Source of the DNA: Shimia sagamensis
Lineage (GTDB): Bacteria; Pseudomonadota; Alphaproteobacteria; Rhodobacterales; Rhodobacteraceae
Length of the DNA: 48,108 bases
Reading direction: 5' to 3'
Assembly (NCBI RefSeq): GCF_900182745.1
Contig: NZ_FXTY01000013.1
Span: 1-48,108 of the forward strand
Shown: positions 42,850-48,108 of the stretch, piece by piece
How the letters are laid out: each line of letters starts with the position of its first letter
Numbering within the stretch: the stretch's first letter is position 1
Position numbers and translations under genes: made by a program
Notes under the pieces: generated by a model
Seen by the model: only the letters and a program-made list of their open reading frames with translations
Told to the model about the DNA's origin: nothing
The model's database searches: none

Positions 42850-43413
42850 CTACCACCACGGCGTAAACCTCAGCATATGTGACGCGAGGGTTTGGGAGAT
42901 ACCTATTGGAATCTCAGAATTCTTGTCTGTCCAGACTTCCGAGGTGATCTGAACAGGGCCTGAATGGAGACTTTTGGAGAAAATAGCCTGCCGTACGTAG
43001 CGTTTTGCTCCGACTATTATCTCCGACTTGAGGCCAGGGTGGGCATGGCCGCGAACGCGGAAAGGTGTAGTTCTAACACATCGTCCTGAAGCGGAGATAA
43101 TCAGATCCGCACAATACCGTTTGAACCGATCTCGGTAGGTATTGGAGTGTTCAAGCAAATCAGCGGTCGGGAGGGGGGTTACGCTCAGGAACGCTTCCAC
43201 CTCGGTCTCGCAGGTCAGGCACTTGTAGTGGAGCTGGCGGTCTATTTGTTGAACCTCCCAGCCTTGATCGACCAAACGCTGAATGACGTCCGGAAGGTCG
43301 GTAAATGTGTAGAAGGCCTCTAGTTCTTCTTCCGCCAAAGCCAAGGGTGCCCACGTCCAGCTTGCCATGGCAATCAGAAAAACCTTGAGCGCGGTTCTGG
43401 ATTGCCGTGTCAA
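42850..43413 (-). CDS. Secreted hypothetical protein
   Basis: A 187-residue protein with a signal peptide (LKVFLIAMASWTWAPLALA, cleavage before EEELEAFY). The mature part has a Cys pair in YKCLTCETEVEAFLSVTPLP and two single Cys (RYCADLIISASGRCVRT), which could form disulfides in the periplasm. No family is recognised. The start is ambiguous: no ATG precedes the signal peptide, and a TTG at 43413 gives MTRQSRTALKVF, nine bases after the stop of the upstream DUF3307 gene; TTG at 43431 or ATG 43368 are alternatives. GC is somewhat lower than in neighbours. Confidence 0.7.
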   Translation of the reverse strand: MTRQSRTALKVFLIAMASWTWAPLALAEEELEAFYTFTDLPDVIQRLVDQGWEVQQIDRQLHYKCLTCETEVEAFLSVTPLPTADLLEHSNTYRDRFKRYCADLIISASGRCVRTTPFRVRGHAHPGLKSEIIVGAKRYVRQAIFSKSLHSGPVQITSEVWTDKNSEIPIGISQTLASHMLRFTPWW

Positions 43414-43421
43414 GCTTCCGC

Positions 43422-43805
43422 TTACTGACAAGCAAACAGAGCCCAGATCATCACCAGATAGGTCAACTGATGCAGTGCCTGATCGGTGCCCATGGCATAC
43501 CAGTAGAGCGGCTGGTCGGGGCGCAATTCACGATCGACAGAATAGCGCGCTTTGGCCCAGTCGATGTGGAAGTGTACTATGAACTCAATCAGCACCATCC
43601 AGAAGATCAGCATCGGGCTTGTGCCAAACAGTGCCAAAACCACAACAGAAAACGCCGCATGGATACCCGCATGCTGGGTACGCCCCATGTGCCAGTATTT
43701 TTCACGGCCCATGATCATCTTGGCGTTCTGCAGGAAAAAATCCGCCACCAAGTGTTTGATCTGAAATGCCGCGACCAGCAACAACACTGTCGTGATCTGG
43801 TCCAT
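43422..43805 (-). CDS. DUF3307 family membrane protein
   Basis: A 127-residue integral membrane protein with about three or four helices (ITTVLLLVAAFQIKHLVADF, then AAFSVVVLALFGTSPML and ALHQLTYLVMIWAL). The segment FQIKHLVADFFLQNAKMIMG is characteristic of the DUF3307 family, which is uncharacterised. ATG 43805 is chosen; GGAGG lies close to it. It is divergent from the ABC-like gene, and the secreted protein gene follows nine bases after its stop, possibly in the same transcript. Confidence 0.82.
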   Translation of the reverse strand: MDQITTVLLLVAAFQIKHLVADFFLQNAKMIMGREKYWHMGRTQHAGIHAAFSVVVLALFGTSPMLIFWMVLIEFIVHFHIDWAKARYSVDRELRPDQPLYWYAMGTDQALHQLTYLVMIWALFACQ

Positions 43806-43936
43806 AGACCTCCGCCCCATCCTAAGTTCTGAAAAGAGACTAGCTGGAGAATCAGGGAACAGCAAACCCCTGTTTTCACTCTCTCAAACTTCCGGTAAGA
43901 ATCCGTTTGAACAGGCCCCACCTCCATTGGTAGCCT

Positions 43937-46900
43937 TTGCCAAATGGGACGGCACGGTGCCCGTGCTGCAAACCGGGAGTAGACGGTATAGAACGCTCAT
44001 TATTTGCCTTCATCTGGAAGTACTCAAAACCTGACCAGATGGCGCTACTGGCGCTTACTGTGTGCCTTTTCCCGCTACAGTTCCTGACGCTGGAGCTGCC
44101 CAAGCGCATCATCAATGACGCGATTGACGCGGATACCTCTTATATTGATGTGTACAATTGGGAAATGTCGCAGGAAAATTACCTGATCATGCTCAGCTTC
44201 TTGTTTCTTCTGGCGGTGCTGGTGCATGGGCTGATGAAGATGCGTATCAATACCATGAAAGGTGTGTTGTCCGAGCGCATGTTGCGGCGCTATCGCTTTA
44301 CCCTAATTTCGCGCATCACCCGATTCCCGCAACCTTACCTGCGCCGCACCTCGCAAGGCGAGATGGTCAGTATGGTGACAGCTGAGGCCGAGCCGCTGGG
44401 CGGTATGATGGGGGATGCGATCAGCCTGCCTGTCATGCAAGCCGGACAGATGCTCACCATTTTGGCCTTCTTGTTTTTGCAAAACGTCTGGTTTGGTCTG
44501 GCCGCCATTGCGCTGATCCCCCTGCAAGCCTGGATCATTCCCAAACTGCAGCGTCAGATCAACCTGTTGAACAAAGACCGCATTGTGCAGGTCCGCCACC
44601 TTGCGGCAGAGATTGGCGAAACCGCTACCGGCACGCCAGAGCTGCGCGGCAACGGTGGCTGGCGCTATCGCCTGTCGCAAATCACCCGCCGTCTGGGCAC
44701 GCTTTTTCTGATCCGCTTGTCTATCTACAAGAAAAAGTTCTTCATGAAGTTCCTCAACAACTTCATCACACAGCTTACGCCGTTTTTCTTCTACCTTGTT
44801 GGCGGCCTTCTGGTGATCCGCGGTCAGGTCACGCTTGGCGCGTTGGTGGCGGCCCTTGCAGCTTACAAAGATCTGTCCTCCCCGTGGAAAGAGCTGTTGA
44901 ACTATTACAACCGTGTGGCGGACCTGTCCCTGCGCTGGCACCTGATCGGCGACCGTTTTGGTCCGTCGGGTATGGTGGACAAAGAGTTGATTGAGAATGA
45001 GCCGGACGAGATCCCACGTCTCACCGGCGACATCGTTCTCAAAGACGTCTTTGTGCGCGACCATGATGGTGACAGCGTGCTGGAAAACATCTCTGCCACA
45101 GTACGCCAGGGGGCAGTGATTGGTATCCGATCTCAAGATGCCGAAGAGCGCCGTGCGGTCGCCGAACTGTTCACCCGCGAAATCACCCCGCTGAGCGGCG
45201 CGTTGGAAATTGGCGGTGTGAAACTCAATGATCTGCACCAACGGGTCATAGCCACCCGCATCGGCTACGCCGACCCGTCGCCTTATGTGTTTGAAGGCAC
45301 CTTTGGCGACAACGTGTTGATGCCGCTAAAGCAGAAGCCGATTACGGACCGCCCTGATCCAATGGGTGAGTCCGAAGAGAAAAAGCGGGCCTACGAATCC
45401 AAACGCACAGGCAACAGCCTTGATCGGCTCTATTCCGACTGGGTAGACCCTTCTCTTGGGGACTTGGCCAACGAAGATGCCGTGCACGCGTGGTGGATCG
45501 CGGTGATGGACGCCACCGGTGCGGGCAATGCCCTGTTCCGCAAAGGCCTCGATCAGCCGTTTGTCGAAAGTGATCACGCGGAATTGGCGCAAACCCTTGT
45601 CGATCTGAGGCCGCAAATCCGCGAGGCACTGGACAAGGCCGGCCTGACCAAATCTTACTTCCGCTTTGATCGGGAACAATACAACCCGGCGCTGCCTGTG
45701 GCCGCCAACCTGTTCTTTGCCACCCCACGCCAGATGATCACCGATGGCCGTGAACAACGCATCGCCGAGTTCCTCAAGCTGCTGCAAGAGCTTGGCATTG
45801 AGGAAAGCATCCTGCGCATGAGCCGCGAAGTTGTGGAGATGTTGAACCAGACATTTGGTGTGGATGGCACCGACCACCCCTTGTTCCAACAGCTTGGCTT
45901 TGATCCGGATGACTTCACCCGCAACGTCGAACTCTTTGCCAAAAGCCGGGACGTGCGTCTTGGCAACATGGCGCAGGAAGAGCTGGAACAAATGTTGTCG
46001 CTGCCGCTGCTGGTCTCCGCCGAACGCATTGGGGCGGGCTTTAGTGATGAGCTCAAACAGACTATTCTGGAACTGCGCCACGTTGAGGCGCAAAAGCTTT
46101 CTGAATGGACGGCGGTGTATTTTGCGCCTTTGCGCGAAGATCGATATGCCCCCGGCCTCACGGTTCTGGAAAACGCCATCTTTGGCAAGCTTGCCGCGTC
46201 CGCAGGACCACGTGCAGAGCAAATCCGCGATATTGTGGCCCAAACCCTGGCGGAAGCGGGCATGAAGCAAGAGGTGGCTGAGCTGCTGTTTGCCGTGCCA
46301 ACCGGCATCGGCGGTGCGGGTCTGCCTGCAGCATTTTCAGAACCGCTCGCGATCAGCCGGGCGGCGATCAAAAAGCCGGATGTGATGATCCTCAACCGTT
46401 GCTTGGCCAATTATGAGGAAGGCCAAGCCGCCGAAACCATCGCCAATCTGCGCGCGTTGTTGCCCAACACCACGTTCCTCTTTCTCGAAGAGGAATTTGA
46501 GGATGTCGACACCTTTGATATGGTTCTGGAACTAGAGCATGGCCGCTTAAAAGACAGCGGTGTGGCGGCCGTCGACGATACGGATAACGCAGCCAGCGCT
46601 GACCTGCGCCGCAAAATGCGTGCCTTGGCCTCCGCAGATATGTTCAACGGTCTGTCGCGTCGCCAAATGCGCCTACTGGCCTTTGGTGCGCAATGGCATA
46701 GTGCGCCCGCGGGTGAGTATGTCTTCCATATGGGGGATGACCCATCGGATGGCGCTTATCTGATCCTCGAAGGGGAAGCCGGTTTGGGCTACAGCACGCC
46801 GGACGGTGAGTCCCATGTGGTGGCCGAAGCGGGGGCGGGGACCCTGGTTGGTGAGCTGGCTTTGCTGCGCAAAGAGAAACGTGCGCTCGACATGTATGCC

Positions 46901-47050
46901 AAGACTGATCTGGAAATGCTGCGTTTGGGCGAAAGTGAGTTTATGGCCGTGGTGGAAAACGACGCCTCAACGGCCTTCCGCATTCTACAAGCGGTGTCAG
47001 GCTACGTGGGGGCGCCCAAGCAGAGCAATGACAACAAAGATGACGCCTGA
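43937..47050 (+). CDS. ABC-exporter-like protein with degenerate ATPase and C-terminal cyclic-nucleotide-binding domain
   Basis: A protein of up to 1037 residues. Residues 30-330 form an exporter-type membrane domain (six helices, with YLRRTSQGEMVSMVTAEAEP as the first coupling loop). The following ATPase domain lacks every catalytic motif: GAVIGIRSQDAEERRAVAEL stands for Walker A, LPAAFSEPLAISRAAIK for the LSGGQ signature and VMILNRCLANYEE for Walker B. About 280 extra residues lie between the Q-loop region (YVFEGTFGDNVL) and the signature. The C-terminus (from about 46620) is a cNMP-binding domain with AYLILEGEAGLGYSTPDGES and GTLVGELALLRKEKR. The start is unclear: TTG 43937 is the first codon after an in-frame TAG, while family starts would fall at an ATA (43988) that has GGGAG eight bases upstream. 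Likely a regulated or non-transporting membrane protein. Confidence 0.85.
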   Translation: MPNGTARCPCCKPGVDGIERSLFAFIWKYSKPDQMALLALTVCLFPLQFLTLELPKRIINDAIDADTSYIDVYNWEMSQENYLIMLSFLFLLAVLVHGLMKMRINTMKGVLSERMLRRYRFTLISRITRFPQPYLRRTSQGEMVSMVTAEAEPLGGMMGDAISLPVMQAGQMLTILAFLFLQNVWFGLAAIALIPLQAWIIPKLQRQINLLNKDRIVQVRHLAAEIGETATGTPELRGNGGWRYRLSQITRRLGTLFLIRLSIYKKKFFMKFLNNFITQLTPFFFYLVGGLLVIRGQVTLGALVAALAAYKDLSSPWKELLNYYNRVADLSLRWHLIGDRFGPSGMVDKELIENEPDEIPRLTGDIVLKDVFVRDHDGDSVLENISATVRQGAVIGIRSQDAEERRAVAELFTREITPLSGALEIGGVKLNDLHQRVIATRIGYADPSPYVFEGTFGDNVLMPLKQKPITDRPDPMGESEEKKRAYESKRTGNSLDRLYSDWVDPSLGDLANEDAVHAWWIAVMDATGAGNALFRKGLDQPFVESDHAELAQTLVDLRPQIREALDKAGLTKSYFRFDREQYNPALPVAANLFFATPRQMITDGREQRIAEFLKLLQELGIEESILRMSREVVEMLNQTFGVDGTDHPLFQQLGFDPDDFTRNVELFAKSRDVRLGNMAQEELEQMLSLPLLVSAERIGAGFSDELKQTILELRHVEAQKLSEWTAVYFAPLREDRYAPGLTVLENAIFGKLAASAGPRAEQIRDIVAQTLAEAGMKQEVAELLFAVPTGIGGAGLPAAFSEPLAISRAAIKKPDVMILNRCLANYEEGQAAETIANLRALLPNTTFLFLEEEFEDVDTFDMVLELEHGRLKDSGVAAVDDTDNAASADLRRKMRALASADMFNGLSRRQMRLLAFGAQWHSAPAGEYVFHMGDDPSDGAYLILEGEAGLGYSTPDGESHVVAEAGAGTLVGELALLRKEKRALDMYAKTDLEMLRLGESEFMAVVENDASTAFRILQAVSGYVGAPKQSNDNKDDA

Positions 47051-47120
47051 TCGATAAGACCAGGCGCACTGGCTGTTCTTGAACCGTTGGCTGACATGTC
47101 GCATGGGTACGACACATAGC

Positions 47121-47633
47121 CTAACTGAGGCGTCGTTCCAGATACACCAGATAGGGATCAAGCTCCGGCGGGTTGCCGTTTTCGGGATAGCGGGGGATGT
47201 AGTCAAACCAAAGCCGCTCATACATCGATAACATGGCGCGAATGCCTTTGACCGTGTCGGCATAGAGCGTGGTGCAGCCCATCTCTCTGGCCGCGTCGAT
47301 CCGCATCTCAAACAGCTTGCGTCCCAGCCCAAGCCCCTGTGCCTCCGGATGCACAAACATACGCTTCAACTCCGCCGCGTCCGGTCGCACCTTGCGGATG
47401 ACGCCAGAGCCAATCAATCTGCCGGTCTCGTCGTGCGCCAACAAGGTGCGCCCATGGGGCGGCAAAAGGTCTTCCATATGACACATCGTGTCTTGGGCGA
47501 GGTTGGCTGCAGACAGCTGCGGCCCTCCCACATCTGTGAGTTTGGAAGTCATGATGGTGTAATACTCCTGCATCAGAGCCTCAAAAGCCGCCGGGTCGGG
47601 CAGAGCGGAGACAAATTCCAGGGTCACAGGCAT
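47121..47633 (-). CDS. GNAT family N-acetyltransferase
   Basis: A 170-residue acetyltransferase. The acetyl-CoA binding motif A is LKRMFVHPEAQGLGLGRKLF, followed by MRIDAAREMGCTTLYADTVK and the helix MLSMYERLWFDYIPRYPENG. The N-terminus MPVTLEFVSALPDPAAFEAL suits the family, and ATG 47633 is chosen because the longer frame runs through T/G-rich regulatory DNA. Substrate unknown. It is convergent with the ABC-like gene. Confidence 0.92.
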   Translation of the reverse strand: MPVTLEFVSALPDPAAFEALMQEYYTIMTSKLTDVGGPQLSAANLAQDTMCHMEDLLPPHGRTLLAHDETGRLIGSGVIRKVRPDAAELKRMFVHPEAQGLGLGRKLFEMRIDAAREMGCTTLYADTVKGIRAMLSMYERLWFDYIPRYPENGNPPELDPYLVYLERRLS

Positions 47634-47771
47634 GGCAGCTCCGATGTGTAAGGTTTGGTCAGGCGCAGTGTAGCGCCGTTTTGTTCTGCCGCCTAACCAT
47701 CGACCATCCCCATCGCCCGCTGTGTTCACCGTTCTGAAACGGCACCTTTCCTGCCGTATTTGTGCACTGTT

Positions 47772-47804
47772 GTGATGCTGTCGCGAAACAGACGTATTAC
47801 CGAC
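47772..47804. repeat. Triple 11-bp direct repeat, second locus
   Basis: Units GTGATGCTGTC, GCGAAACAGAC and GTATTACCGAC followed by GTG. Over 29 aligned bases it agrees with the locus at 40439-40474 at 23 positions, with the third unit and following GTG nearly identical. It lies 139 bp upstream of the GNAT gene on one side and 230 bp upstream of the predicted rRNA promoter on the other. Confidence 0.6.
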
Positions 47805-47859
47805 GTGTTTTTTGGTGGGATTTGTCTGGTTAAGGCGCGTTTGTTTTTGGTGTTGCGGT

Positions 47860-47890
47860 GTGAGTCTTTGGTGAGTCTTGCGGTGAGTCT
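47860..47890 (+). repeat. Three GTGAGTCT direct repeats next to a DnaA box
   Basis: GTGAGTCT occurs at 47860-47867, 47871-47878 and 47883-47890, spaced 11 and 12 bases. The third unit shares its last base with TGTGGATAA. The spacing suggests a same-face protein-binding array. Confidence 0.55.
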
Positions 47891-47898
47891 GTGGATAA
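47890..47898 (-). other. DnaA-box match
   Basis: TGTGGATAA on the plus strand is TTATCCACA on the minus strand, a perfect DnaA consensus. It abuts the GTGAGTCT repeats. DnaA can act as a transcription regulator as well as an initiator, so this may tie the downstream promoter to replication. Confidence 0.4.
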
Positions 47899-48035
47899 CT
47901 GCCTGTGATCGGCGTTTGAGCGCTGTGTTTGTTGGTTTTCTTGTTTTTGTGTGTTGGGGTGTTCTGTTTAGGGTGTTGATATTGTTGAGTTTTTGAGAAA
48001 GTTGGTGTGTTTTTGCGGAAAGTTGAAAAAAGCGC

Positions 48036-48064
48036 TTGCGGCTTTGTTGGTATAACCTTAGAAC
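48036..48064 (+). promoter_or_regulatory. Candidate strong promoter, probably of an rRNA operon
   Basis: TTGCGG (48036-48041) and TAGAAC (48059-48064) are 17 bp apart, with an A-rich stretch (GTTGAAAAAAG) just upstream that could serve as an UP element. The following leader-like sequence runs to the window end. Confidence 0.5.
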
Positions 48065-48108
48065 CCCCTTCACCGGCGGCGCTGAGGCGCACAACGGCGG
48101 GACGGACT

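Larger units (their letters stand above)
47634..48108. other. Long regulatory region at the window end, probably upstream of an rRNA operon
   Basis: About 475 bp without a credible gene; unusually T/G-rich on the plus strand (about 47810-48030), so open frames on the minus strand are long but biased (KNTPTHKNKKTNK-like). It holds the second triple 11-bp repeat, three GTGAGTCT units, a DnaA-box match and a promoter. The last 45 bp (CACCGGCGGCGCTGAGGCGC and onward) resemble the leader of Rhodobacteraceae rRNA operons as I recall them, so 16S rRNA may start beyond the edge. Confidence 0.55.

Noticed and set aside
47700..48092. N-terminal extension of the GNAT protein by more than 150 residues
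   Set aside because: The extension is Lys/Thr/Asn/Gln-rich because the DNA is T/G-rich; ATG 47633 gives the normal family length.

Overview
The window looks like chromosomal DNA of a marine alphaproteobacterium of the Roseobacter group (Rhodobacteraceae). Reasons: high GC with strong G/C bias at third codon positions; the hom, glpX, recJ block typical of that group; a peptide ABC transporter with both ATPase domains fused in one protein; a DmdB-like acyl-CoA ligase; and an end-of-window sequence that resembles Rhodobacteraceae rRNA-operon leaders. All calls come from reading the sequence; no database search was possible.

Layout. 0-7 kb: the last codons of tuf with a terminator, a tandem SpoIIAA-like protein on the minus strand, a four-gene peptide ABC transporter operon closed by a strong terminator, then trmO. 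7-10 kb: an Lrp regulator, a succinate-semialdehyde-type dehydrogenase and two identical tRNA-Glu(TTC) genes. 10-17 kb, minus strand: recJ, glpX, a large RTX/VCBS-repeat protein lying between glpX and hom, hom, and a small lipoprotein. 17-26 kb: a TetR regulator, a pirin, and a tightly packed plus-strand run (acyl-CoA ligase, alpha/beta hydrolase, nitronate monooxygenase-like protein, histidine phosphatase, ACAD10-like phosphotransferase, SDR, thioesterase) that reads as an acyl-CoA catabolic cluster. 26-28 kb: a class V aminotransferase divergent from a second Lrp regulator. 28-32 kb: a complete arsenic operon, arsR-acr3-GAPDH-arsJ, with a 34-bp perfect palindrome over the arsR start. 32-37 kb: a class III adenylate cyclase with a helical-repeat C-terminus, a Ser/Ala-rich hypothetical protein, and lepA. 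37.5-38.9 kb: a low-GC two-gene module (soluble protein plus four-helix membrane protein) that looks acquired. 38.9-40 kb: more than 1 kb without a convincing protein gene but full of hairpins. 40-43 kb: a rhodanese and a mini fatty-acid cluster (ACP, ketosynthase, MaoC-type dehydratase). 43-47 kb: a DUF3307 membrane protein, a secreted hypothetical protein, and a 1037-residue ABC-exporter-like protein whose ATPase motifs are all destroyed and which ends in a cyclic-nucleotide-binding domain. 47-48.1 kb: a GNAT acetyltransferase and a long regulatory region ending in a likely rRNA promoter.

The most unusual signals are: a family of six structured intergenic repeats confined to 29.2-39.0 kb, whose first hairpin changes sequence in every copy but keeps its pairing; the hairpin-dense, protein-poor block at 39.3-39.8 kb (candidate structured RNA); the dead-ATPase ABC/cNMP fusion; an 11-bp triple direct repeat shared by two distant upstream regions; the operator and apparently leaderless start of arsR; and the low-GC two-gene module.
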